Below are positions 50,634 to 58,624 of a stretch of 64,000 nucleotides of DNA, in pieces (position 1 is the first letter of the stretch; each line of letters begins with the position of its first letter). The stretch covers positions 1-64,000 of the forward strand of contig JAAYBV010000019.1 in the NCBI GenBank assembly GCA_012744475.1, in the 5' to 3' direction. The notes beneath the pieces are model-generated. The model did no database searches. It saw nothing but the letters and a program-made list of their open reading frames with translations, and had not been told where the DNA came from. The stretch is from Phycisphaerae bacterium (GTDB taxonomy: Bacteria; Planctomycetota; Phycisphaerae; Sedimentisphaerales; Anaerobacaceae). Position numbers and translations under genes: made by a program.

Positions 50634-52897
50634 GCTTCTCTGGGGGCGGCGCCGGAGCCGGCGACGCGACCCTCGTCGGCTGGTGGCCGCTGGACGGCGA
50701 CACCCTGGACTACTCCGGGTACGGAAACCACGGGACCGTCGTCGGAAGCCCGACGTTTGTCGCGGGCATCATAGGGACAGGAGCACTGGATTTCGGCGGT
50801 GCAGACGCGATCGAGATTCCTCATAGCGACAGCCTTTCCATCACCGACGCCATCACCATCGCCGCCTGGACGTACATGAGGTCGAACGCCAGCGGTGAGA
50901 TGGCGATCGTCAGCAAAGGAAGCTGGGCGGCGAACAACCTGCCTTATGAGTTGACCGAGACGAATGGCGGCGTGATCTTCTGGCAATTCTACGACAACGA
51001 AGGACGCGATACCTGTTCGCCCGCCTCGCCGGCCGCCGGCGAATGGCACCACATCGCCGCGACGTACGATAGCACCATCTTCAGATGCTATGTCGACGGA
51101 CAATTGGGGGAAGAGTGGGCCTATGCCGGAGCGATGCCACAGAACACGTCGCCGGTGACCGTCGGACGGCGCAGTGGAGGCGGGACCTTCTACAACGGGA
51201 TGATCGACGATGTGGCAGTCTTCCATCGGGCCCTGGAGCAAGATGAGATCGCCAAGCTCATGACAGGCATCAAAGCGCTGGAACTGGCGGCCGATCCGAT
51301 TCCCGAGGACGGAGCGGTGGATGTGCGCCGCGACGTGGTGCTCCAATGGACGGCGGGCAAATTCGCGAACACCCATGACGTCTATTTCGGCACGCAATTG
51401 GACGATGTCAACACGGCCGGGAGGGCGAACCCCCAAGGTGTCCTGGTCAGCCAGGGCCAAACGGCCACCGCATACGATCCTGAAGGTCTGCTGGATTTCC
51501 AGACCACCTACTATTGGCGTGTCGATGAGGTCAACGCCCCGCCGGATTCGACCATCTTCCGAGGCCCGCTCTGGAGCTTCACGACGGAACCGTTTGCCTA
51601 TCCGGTAGAGAACGTCGTCGCCACAACGAACGCGACATCGACCGCCACCGAGAGCGTCGCGAACATCGTCAACGGTTCGGGGCTGGACGCCGCGGACCAG
51701 CACTCCACCAGGAGCACCGACATGTGGCTCGGGAAGCCTGCCAACGGCGATCCTATGTGGGTTCAATTCGAGTTCGACCGGACCTACAAGCTCTACGAGC
51801 TCTGGGTGTGGAACTACAACGTGGAATTCGAGCTGCTTCTCGGCTTCGGGATCAAGAACGTGACGGTCGAGTATTCCACAGATGCCGCGGATTGGGCCAG
51901 TCTGGGTGACGTCGAACTGGTACGGGGTACCGCCAAGTCCGCGTACGCGCACAACACAACCGTGGATCTCGGCGGGCTAGCAGCCAGGTACATCAGGCTG
52001 ACGGTCAACAGCGGATTCGGCGTGCTCTCGCAGTACGGGCTCAGCGAGGTCCGGTTCATGTACATTCCGGCGTTTGCTCGCGAGCCGGAGCCGGCGGACG
52101 GGGCGGCAGGAATGGACGTCGAGGGAACGCTGAGCTGGCGGCCGGGACGCGAGGCGGTCTCGCACAACGTCTATCTGGGCACCGATCCGGCGAATCTGGT
52201 CCTGGCCGGGACGGTTGACGCGGCGAGCTTCCAGCCGGATGACCTCGTGTTTGGGAACGTCTACTACTGGCAGGTTGACGAGGTCAACGCCGCCGCCAGC
52301 CCCGACACGTGGCAAGGCGACCTGTGGAGCTTCACGACCGCTGAGTATGCGACGATCGACGACATCGAAGCCTACACCGATGACATCGACGCCGGCCAGG
52401 CCGTCTTCCAGAACTGGATCGACGGCTGGACCAACAACACCGGATCGACCACCGGCTACACGGATGCCCCGTTTGCCGAGAAGGCGACCGTTCACGGCGG
52501 GCGGCAGTCGATGCCCGTAAGCTACGACAACACTTCAGCCCCGTTCTATTCCGAGATTTCGCGGACGTGGGACGGTCCGCAGGACTGGACCGGCCACGGC
52601 GCCAACACGCTGGTGCTGTATTTCTACGGCGCCGAGGACAACGCCGCCGAGACGCTGTACGTGGCGGTCGAGGACAGCGCCGGTCAGGTCGCGGTCGTTG
52701 CGCATCCTGATCCCGAGGCGCTGCGGGTCGCCGCCTGGCAGTCCTGGACGATCTCCTATAGCGAGCTGGCCGGCGTGAACATGACTCGCATCGAGACGAT
52801 GTACATCGGCGTCGGCAATCGCGCCACCCCAACCGCCGGCGGCAGCGGCCTGCTGCTTATCGACGACATCGGCTACGGCGCGCCCTTGGCCGAATAA
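50588..52897 (+). CDS. secreted LamG / F5-8C protein (tandem paralogue)
   Basis: 769 aa. Signal peptide (MCYAILLLLTLSFSGGGAGA), N-terminal LamG domain (LVGWWPLDGDTLDYSGYGNH, ITIAAWTYMRSNASGEM; ~25-215), Fn3-like unit (YYWRVDEVNAPPDSTIFRGP), F5/8C domain (~345-485; MWLGKPANGDPMWVQFEFD), second Fn3-like unit and the C-terminal module (ATIDDIEAYTDDIDAGQAVF) ending IDDIGYGAPLAE. From ~residue 560 on it is almost the same as the protein at 47855, while the N-terminal domains differ, pointing to domain swapping after tandem duplication. Likely a glycan-binding exoprotein. GAAGGAGG precedes the ATG. Confidence 0.85.
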   Translation: MWNKMCYAILLLLTLSFSGGGAGAGDATLVGWWPLDGDTLDYSGYGNHGTVVGSPTFVAGIIGTGALDFGGADAIEIPHSDSLSITDAITIAAWTYMRSNASGEMAIVSKGSWAANNLPYELTETNGGVIFWQFYDNEGRDTCSPASPAAGEWHHIAATYDSTIFRCYVDGQLGEEWAYAGAMPQNTSPVTVGRRSGGGTFYNGMIDDVAVFHRALEQDEIAKLMTGIKALELAADPIPEDGAVDVRRDVVLQWTAGKFANTHDVYFGTQLDDVNTAGRANPQGVLVSQGQTATAYDPEGLLDFQTTYYWRVDEVNAPPDSTIFRGPLWSFTTEPFAYPVENVVATTNATSTATESVANIVNGSGLDAADQHSTRSTDMWLGKPANGDPMWVQFEFDRTYKLYELWVWNYNVEFELLLGFGIKNVTVEYSTDAADWASLGDVELVRGTAKSAYAHNTTVDLGGLAARYIRLTVNSGFGVLSQYGLSEVRFMYIPAFAREPEPADGAAGMDVEGTLSWRPGREAVSHNVYLGTDPANLVLAGTVDAASFQPDDLVFGNVYYWQVDEVNAAASPDTWQGDLWSFTTAEYATIDDIEAYTDDIDAGQAVFQNWIDGWTNNTGSTTGYTDAPFAEKATVHGGRQSMPVSYDNTSAPFYSEISRTWDGPQDWTGHGANTLVLYFYGAEDNAAETLYVAVEDSAGQVAVVAHPDPEALRVAAWQSWTISYSELAGVNMTRIETMYIGVGNRATPTAGGSGLLLIDDIGYGAPLAE

Positions 52898-52916
52898 CTG
52901 TGAACAAAACCGATTT

Positions 52917-52944
52917 GCAGGGGCGAGGCATGCCTCGCCCCTGC
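52917..52944. repeat. 28-base perfect palindrome, copy 2
   Basis: Identical to 50154-50181 and at the same distance from the stop codon. The flank from GCCGAATAACTG through CGATTT is also identical. Confidence 0.8.
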
Positions 52945-53027
52945 CGCCGCAAAGGAATCTGGTGTGATGCGCCGGTGGCGTGGGACACAAATCTGGAAAG
53001 GTTTTGCTGGCCAGGACGGCGACCCTG

Positions 53028-53036
53028 TGGTATAGT
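53028..53036 (+). promoter_or_regulatory. extended -10 promoter before the SRP RNA
   Basis: TGG-TATAGT is an extended -10 element about 55-60 bases before the mature SRP RNA 5' end. No matching -35 box is seen. Confidence 0.45.
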
Positions 53037-53091
53037 CTGCTCCGGCAGAGCCAAAACGCTCTCCGACTCGGAAACGAAGGTATCTTTTACC

Positions 53092-53187
53092 GGCCGGGTC
53101 CCATGCAAGCCGAGCCCGTGAACCTGGTCAGGCGGGGAACCGAGCAGCCATAAGCGGCAGCTTGGTTGTGTGTGGGTAAACCCGGCC
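53092..53187 (+). ncRNA. ffs: signal recognition particle RNA (4.5S type)
   Basis: About 96 nt. The terminal helix GGCCGGGT (53092-53099) pairs perfectly with ACCCGGCC (53180-53187). The apical Ffh-binding domain shows the family signature GTGAACCTGGTCAGG..GGGAACCGAGCAGCC. A T7 run (53192-53198) follows as terminator. It scaffolds Ffh for co-translational targeting. The position just upstream of dnaX and recR matches the arrangement in many bacteria (e.g. Bacillus scr-dnaX-recR). Confidence 0.93.
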
Positions 53188-53249
53188 GATCTTTTTTTGA
53201 TTTACGACTTACGATTTTCGATTGACTATTTCGTCAAAGAGAGAATCCG

Positions 53250-53606
53250 GTGGATCGTGATGAGCTGAAAGCAAGAACAAAGGACTTCGCACACCGATGC
53301 GTAAAGTTGGCCATAGCACTTCCCGAGACGCCACTTGGGCGACATGCTCGTTCGCAACTGATTCGCTGTTCAACAAGTGTGGCGGCCAACTATCGAGCGG
53401 CTTGTGTCGCTCAATCGAGAGCTGCCTTCGTTTCTAAGCTGAGCATTGTGTTGGAAGAAGCCGACGAATAGTGCTTCTGGATGGAGTTCGTCAAGGATGA
53501 AACCCTGATTGCAGAGAAGATGATTGCCCCGCTGCTTTGCGAGGGTGAAGAGTTGACGTCAATCTTCGTGGCGGCACGGCGTACGACAAGAAACAATAGT
53601 AAATAG
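53250..53606 (+). pseudogene. four-helix-bundle (23S rRNA-IVP-type) protein with internal stop
   Basis: From GTG 53250 the protein reads RDELKARTKDFAHRCVKLAI, SQLIRCSTSVAANYRAACVA and KLSIVLEEADE. It then meets TAG (53469-53471) and continues in the same frame CFWMEFVKDETLIAEKMIAP to a stop at 53606. The family consensus continues without a break (EADE-x-xxWMEF), so codon 74 has mutated to amber, probably from a Ser codon. Total length (118 aa) is normal for the family. Function of the family is unclear. It lies between SRP RNA and dnaX. Confidence 0.8.
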
Positions 53607-53629
53607 TAGATCGTAGATAGAACATCCTC

Positions 53630-55276
53630 ATGGCTTACACCGTTCTGGCAAGGAAGTACCGGTCGCAGACGTTCGACGATGTGGTCGGGCAGGACCCGAT
53701 CTCCAAGACGCTGAAGAACGCAATCGAGACGGGGCGCGTCGCCCATGCGTACCTTTTCTCCGGCACGCGCGGCGTCGGCAAGACCACGATGGCCCGCATT
53801 TTGGCCAAGGCTCTCAACTGCCTGAAATCCGACGGGCCGACGACGACCCCCTGCTGCAAGTGCGACAGTTGCGTCGCCATCAACAGCGGCGACGACATCG
53901 ACGTCATCGAGATCGACGGCGCCTCGAACAACCGTGTGGATGAGATTCGCGAGCTCCGAGAGAACGCCATCTACCGGCCCGCCCGGGCCCGCTACAAGAT
54001 CTACATCATCGACGAAGTGCACATGCTGACGACGCAGGCGTTCAACGCGCTGCTCAAGACGCTGGAAGAGCCGCCGGAGCATGTGAAATTCATCTTCGCC
54101 ACGACCGAGCCCAATAAGGTCATCGCGACGATCCAGTCGCGTTGCCAGCGGTTCGACTTCAGCAATATCAACGCGAGACAGATCGCCGACCAGCTCAAGA
54201 GCATTCTCAAGAGAGAAAAGATCAAGTATCAGGATGACCTCGTGCTGGCTCTGGCGAAGATGGCCAACGGGTCGATGCGTGACGGCCTGAGTCTGTTGGA
54301 TCGTCTCCTCAGCACGGGGATTCAACCTCTGTCGGTGGACCTGCTGGAGGACTTCCTCGGCCGGCCCAACGCGGAGAAGGTCCAGACGCTTGTGGCCAGG
54401 ATCGGCGACGGCGATGCGGCCGGCACGCTCGCAGCCACAGAGGACCTGATCAACACGGGTTTGGGCGAAGCGCAGGTCGTCGACGCTTTGACGGAGCAGA
54501 TGCGCGATCTGCTGGTGATCGCCTCGGCCGGGGTCGATACTGACCTGCTGATCATGACGGCCGACCAGAAAGAGAAGGCGGCCGAACTTGCGAAGAAATT
54601 CGATGCAGCGGCGCTGATCTACAACATCACCGCGCTCGAGAAACTCCGCTGGGCCGTCAAGAACAGCGACACGCCGAGGGCTTTGCTCGACGCCTCTCTG
54701 CTGCGATTCGCGCTGAGCGAGCACTTCATCAACGTCGATGAGCTGCTGGCTCGTTCGTCGGGCGGCGCCGGCGCACCGGTCAAAAAAAAACTCCCGGTAG
54801 AGCCTGAGCCTGCCCCTGCAATCCTGTCCATCCCGTCCAGGTCGGCCGAGCCCCGCACAACCGTTGTGCCCGTTGCCCATGCAGAGGCGCCTGTCGAGAA
54901 CCTGGTCGAGTCGTGGCCCGAGGCTCTCGGCAAGATCGCCAAGCGGCTCGGTCCGGCTACGACCGGCCTGCTGACCGGATCGAACCTCAAAAGCATCACC
55001 GGTGATACGCTGACAATCGAGTTTCCACCGACGGGCAAGACGCAGAAGCAGATGTGCGAGAGCAACGGACGAGGCGACCAGATCGCGGAAGCCTTGGGGG
55101 AGTACCTGGGCCGAGCCGTTCGCGTCAAATTCATGGTGGCACCATCTCCTGTGTCCGACGAAGAACCCGAACGCAAGCCTATCGCGGAACGACAGCGTCA
55201 GATCCTCAGCGATCCGGGCGTCAAGACCGTCCTCATGGAGCTGGGCGCCACCGTCACCGGAATCGAAGAGGAATAG
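53630..55276 (+). CDS. dnaX: DNA polymerase III subunit tau/gamma
   Basis: 548 aa. The canonical start MAYTVLARKYRSQTFDDVVG is followed by Walker A GTRGVGKTT (45-53), zinc Cys64, Cys75, Cys78 and Cys81, Walker B YIIDEVHML, sensor 1 ATTEPNKV and the SRC motif QSRCQRF. Domains I-III end near 370. The rest (tau-specific, ~390-548) should bind polymerase and helicase. It loads the sliding clamp. A run of nine A at 54782-54790 (Lys385-387) can slip: the -1 frame stops after five codons and the +1 frame after two, giving a gamma-length protein. Only a weak ribosome binding site is visible. Confidence 0.97.
   Translation: MAYTVLARKYRSQTFDDVVGQDPISKTLKNAIETGRVAHAYLFSGTRGVGKTTMARILAKALNCLKSDGPTTTPCCKCDSCVAINSGDDIDVIEIDGASNNRVDEIRELRENAIYRPARARYKIYIIDEVHMLTTQAFNALLKTLEEPPEHVKFIFATTEPNKVIATIQSRCQRFDFSNINARQIADQLKSILKREKIKYQDDLVLALAKMANGSMRDGLSLLDRLLSTGIQPLSVDLLEDFLGRPNAEKVQTLVARIGDGDAAGTLAATEDLINTGLGEAQVVDALTEQMRDLLVIASAGVDTDLLIMTADQKEKAAELAKKFDAAALIYNITALEKLRWAVKNSDTPRALLDASLLRFALSEHFINVDELLARSSGGAGAPVKKKLPVEPEPAPAILSIPSRSAEPRTTVVPVAHAEAPVENLVESWPEALGKIAKRLGPATTGLLTGSNLKSITGDTLTIEFPPTGKTQKQMCESNGRGDQIAEALGEYLGRAVRVKFMVAPSPVSDEEPERKPIAERQRQILSDPGVKTVLMELGATVTGIEEE
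54782..54790 (+). promoter_or_regulatory. A9 slippery sequence in dnaX
   Basis: Nine consecutive A, read AAA AAA AAA in frame. After a -1 shift the frame reads ACT CCC GGT AGA GCC TGA; after +1 it reads TCC CGG TAG. The run falls just after domain III. Thermus thermophilus dnaX uses an A9 run for transcriptional slippage, and E. coli uses AAAAAAG for ribosomal frameshifting. Confidence 0.6.
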
Positions 55277-55462
55277 CTCCGCCACCAGTGGGGGGAACCA
55301 TCCCCAAGTCCTGCGGACTTGAGGCTGCCACCCCGTCTGTTGGAAAAGCAGGTGCTCGAACTTTCCGCGCAGACGTGCTATGCTACCCTGAGCCGGCAGG
55401 TGCCGTGCGCTGGCTTCGCGCAGAGGATGACGCCGTATAGACAGATTCACAAAGGAGATCCG

Positions 55463-56812
55463 ATGAACACGCCGCACGCTGTCTCTCGCCGGACTTTCGT
55501 CAAGCGGTCCCTCGCTACGGCAGCGGGCCTGGGTCTGTGGGGCACGAACCGCTCCTGGGCCGGAGCCAATAACCGGGTCCGCATCGCCGTCGTGGGCATA
55601 CGAGGCCACGGCTTCGGCAGTCACATCAGAAACTACCCTCTCCTGCCCGACGTCGAAGTGACCGCCCTTTGTGACGTGGATGAGACCCTCTTCCCCGAGC
55701 GGCTCAAGTGGTTCGAACAGAACGACAAGGCTCTCCCCAAGACCTACGTCGATATCCGCAAGCTGCTCGAAGACAAAAGCATCGACGCGATCAGCGTCGC
55801 CACGCCCAACCACTGGCACGCGCTGGCGGGCGTGTGGGCCTGCCAGGCGGGCAAACACGCCCACATCGAGAAGCCGTTCTGCCACAACATCTTCGAAGGG
55901 CAGAAGCTGATCGAGGCAGCGAGGAAGTACCACCGCGTAGTGCATCACGGCACCGAGAACCGCAGTTCGAAGGCATATCAGGAGGCGATGGCGTTTCTGC
56001 GAAACGGTGGTCTGGGCGAGGTCTACCTGGCCAAGGGCACCTGCTACAAATGGCGCGACACGATCGGACGCACCCCGGAAGAACCCGTGCCGGCCGGCGT
56101 CCACTACGACCTGTGGCTGGGTCCGGCCCCAAAGCGGCCGTTCACACGGAACCGCTTCCACTACAACTGGCACTGGCATTGGGACTACGGCAACGGCGAC
56201 ATCGGCAATCAAGGAGTGCACGAGATCGACATCGCCCGATGGGGACTCGATGTCACACTACCGACTCGCGTCACGGCGATGGGCGCCCACGTGATGTTCG
56301 ACGACGATCAGGAGACGCCCAACGTGTTGATGGCCACGTACGAATTCGACAATCCGAACGGTCGCGGCGACAAGAAGAAGATCCTTCAGTTCGAGGTCCG
56401 CCACTGGATCACCAACTACGAGGGCGGCTTCAGCGAACCGCCGGACAACAACATCGGCAACATCTTCTATGGCTCCGAAGGCTACATGACGATGTACGGG
56501 GGACGCTGGCAGACCTTCCTGGGCAGGAAGCGCGAGCCCGGCCCCTCCGGCGTCGAACAAGGCAATACGGATCGCGCCCACTATCAGAGCTTCATCGACG
56601 CCATACGGGCCAACGACACATCCGGTCTGCCCGGCAAGGTCGAAGACGGCCACCATAGCTGCGCCCTGATCCATATGGCCAATACCTCCTACCGGCTGGG
56701 CCGCTCGCTGGACTTCGACCCCAAGCAACAGCGATATGTCAACGACGACGAAGCCAATCGGATGCTGACGCGAAACTACCGAAGCCCTTTCGTAGTCCCG
56801 GCGAGCGTTTAG
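55463..56812 (+). CDS. Tat-exported Gfo/Idh/MocA oxidoreductase
   Basis: 449 aa. Twin-arginine signal SRRTFVKRSLATAAGLGLW. The Rossmann domain (RIAVVGIRGHGFGSHIRN, ~35-165) contains the EKP motif HIEKPFCHN. The C-terminal GFO_IDH_MocA domain includes KGTCYKWRDTIG and VHEIDIARWGLD. It is probably a periplasmic NAD(P)-containing sugar/inositol-type oxidoreductase, like the many Tat-Idh proteins of planctomycetes; the substrate is unknown. AAAGGAGATCCG precedes the ATG. It interrupts the usual dnaX-recR adjacency. Confidence 0.9.
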   Translation: MNTPHAVSRRTFVKRSLATAAGLGLWGTNRSWAGANNRVRIAVVGIRGHGFGSHIRNYPLLPDVEVTALCDVDETLFPERLKWFEQNDKALPKTYVDIRKLLEDKSIDAISVATPNHWHALAGVWACQAGKHAHIEKPFCHNIFEGQKLIEAARKYHRVVHHGTENRSSKAYQEAMAFLRNGGLGEVYLAKGTCYKWRDTIGRTPEEPVPAGVHYDLWLGPAPKRPFTRNRFHYNWHWHWDYGNGDIGNQGVHEIDIARWGLDVTLPTRVTAMGAHVMFDDDQETPNVLMATYEFDNPNGRGDKKKILQFEVRHWITNYEGGFSEPPDNNIGNIFYGSEGYMTMYGGRWQTFLGRKREPGPSGVEQGNTDRAHYQSFIDAIRANDTSGLPGKVEDGHHSCALIHMANTSYRLGRSLDFDPKQQRYVNDDEANRMLTRNYRSPFVVPASV

Positions 56813-56845
56813 CCAAACCCTGTCACTGGAGAACCGAGAGCGTCT

Positions 56846-57451
56846 ATGAGCAGTGCGTACACGGAAAGCCTGAATAAGCTGATCGAAGAATTCGGCCGGC
56901 TCCCCGGAGTCGGCCCCAAGACCGCCGAGCGGCTGGCGTTTTATGTCCTCAAGGCCGATGCGCCCGAGGCGATGAAGCTGGCCGACGCCATACGGGACGT
57001 CAAAACCCGGATCAAGCGCTGCCAAGTTTGCTGGAACCTGTCTGAAGAGGACGTCTGCCAGATCTGCGCCGACCCGCAGCGGGACCAAAGCCTGATCTGC
57101 GTGGTGGAACAGCCCAAGGACGTCATCAGTCTCGAAAAGACCGGCACATGCAAATGGCTGTACCATGTCCTGGGCGGCCATATCGCGCCGCTCGATGGAG
57201 TCGAGGCGGACGACCTGACGATCAACCAGCTCGTCGAGCGAATCCGCGGCGGACAGGTGCGCGAAGTCGTCATGGCCACGAACCCCAATCTGGAGGGCGA
57301 CGGCACATCGCTGTACATCAGCTCGCTGCTGCGTCCGCTCGGGGTGCGGATCACGCGGCTGGCCCGTGGTCTGCCGACCGGATCGACGATCGAATACGCC
57401 AGCGGCAAAATCCTCACCGACGCCATCCTCGGACGGCAGGAACTGGAATAG
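56846..57451 (+). CDS. recR: recombination mediator protein RecR
   Basis: 201 aa. Helix-hairpin-helix GRLPGVGPKTAERLAFY, a C4 zinc finger (Cys59, Cys62, Cys71, Cys74), a Toprim domain (LICVVEQPKDVISLEKTG) and the C-terminal Walker-like GLPTGSTIEYA. RecR works with RecF/RecO to load RecA at gaps. Normal length (about 200 aa). It starts 33 bases after the Gfo/Idh gene. Confidence 0.97.
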   Translation: MSSAYTESLNKLIEEFGRLPGVGPKTAERLAFYVLKADAPEAMKLADAIRDVKTRIKRCQVCWNLSEEDVCQICADPQRDQSLICVVEQPKDVISLEKTGTCKWLYHVLGGHIAPLDGVEADDLTINQLVERIRGGQVREVVMATNPNLEGDGTSLYISSLLRPLGVRITRLARGLPTGSTIEYASGKILTDAILGRQELE

Positions 57452-57499
57452 GAACCGGCACCAACGCAGTGTCTGATGGAGAAAGGAGGCACGAGAATC

Positions 57500-58600
57500 A
57501 TGGCGACTCAGGGACGCGTGAAAGTCGGGATCATCGGCTCGCAGTTCGAGGCGGACATTCACGCCGCATCGTTTCAGATCATGCCGGATGAGGCGGAGGT
57601 TGTAGCCGTCGCATCGCCGACGCCCGGACATGCCAAGGCCCTGGCGGAACGCTATGAGATTCCGCGCGTCTTCACCGACTACAGGCAGATGCTCGAAGAG
57701 CGCGACATCGAGATGGTGACGATCACCGCTCCCAATGCGCTGCACTGCCAGATGACCGTCGACATCGCCAACGCCGGAAAGCATGTGGTCTGCGAAAAAC
57801 CTCTGTGCATGACGCTCGAAGAGGCAGACCTCATGATCGACACGTGCCGGCGCAAAGGCGTCCTCCTGATGTACGCGGAGGAACTCTACTTCACGCCGAA
57901 GTACGTCAAGGCCAAAGAGATGGCCGACCAGGGGGCGTTCGGCAAGGTCTATCTCGTCAAGCAGAGCGAAAAACACTTCGGGCCGCACGCAGAGTGGTTC
58001 TGGGATGTGTCCCGATCAGGGGGAGGGGTCTTCATGGACATGGGCTGTCACGGCATCGCCTTCTGCTGGTGGTTTCTCGGCCGGCCCAAGATCAAGAACG
58101 TCTACTGCCAGATGGGCACCTACGTCCACAGCGACAAGACCGAAGGCGAGGACAACTCCGTCTGCATCATCGAGTTCGCCAACGATGCGGTGGGGCTGAT
58201 CGAGGACAGTTGGGCTCGTCGCGGCGGCATGGAAGACCGGATCGAGGTCTACGGCGAGGGCGGCGTGACGCACGCGGACCTGCACATGGGCAACGCCCTG
58301 CCGACGTACAGCGAGTACGGCTACGGCTATGCCGTGGAGAAGGCGCCGACAACCAAAGGCTGGACGTGGCCGGTTTTCGAGGAACTGTGGAACTACGGCT
58401 TCCCGCAGGAGATGCACCACTTCGCGCGGTGTGTCCGAGGCAAGGAGACACCTCAGGCGACCGGCGAAGACGGCCGGGTAGTGCAGGAGGCACTTTGCGC
58501 GGGCTATCAATCAGCCGGAACCGGCAAGAAGACCGCCCTTCCGTTCCGGCCGCAAGGCGTCAAGAGGCCCATCGACTTGTGGCGGAATCCAGAGACGTAA
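57500..58600 (+). CDS. Gfo/Idh/MocA oxidoreductase, cytoplasmic
   Basis: 366 aa, no signal peptide. Rossmann start VKVGIIGSQFEADIHAASFQ, the motif VVCEKPLCMTLEEADLMID, then a C-terminal substrate domain (WDVSRSGGGVFMDMGCHGIA). AAAGGAGG lies 11 bases before ATG 57500. Likely an NAD(P)-dependent sugar or cyclitol dehydrogenase. It is followed after 24 bases by an MttB-family gene and then another Gfo/Idh gene, forming a three-gene operon that suggests oxidation of a methylated or methyl-ether compound. Confidence 0.9.
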   Translation: MATQGRVKVGIIGSQFEADIHAASFQIMPDEAEVVAVASPTPGHAKALAERYEIPRVFTDYRQMLEERDIEMVTITAPNALHCQMTVDIANAGKHVVCEKPLCMTLEEADLMIDTCRRKGVLLMYAEELYFTPKYVKAKEMADQGAFGKVYLVKQSEKHFGPHAEWFWDVSRSGGGVFMDMGCHGIAFCWWFLGRPKIKNVYCQMGTYVHSDKTEGEDNSVCIIEFANDAVGLIEDSWARRGGMEDRIEVYGEGGVTHADLHMGNALPTYSEYGYGYAVEKAPTTKGWTWPVFEELWNYGFPQEMHHFARCVRGKETPQATGEDGRVVQEALCAGYQSAGTGKKTALPFRPQGVKRPIDLWRNPET

Positions 58601-58624
58601 TCCACCTGTTTCGCGGTGATTCGC

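Noticed and set aside
53469-53471. Amber codon as pyrrolysine
   Set aside because: The host gene is a four-helix-bundle protein, not a methylamine methyltransferase. The MttB homologue in the window has no in-frame amber, and no pyl genes are seen.
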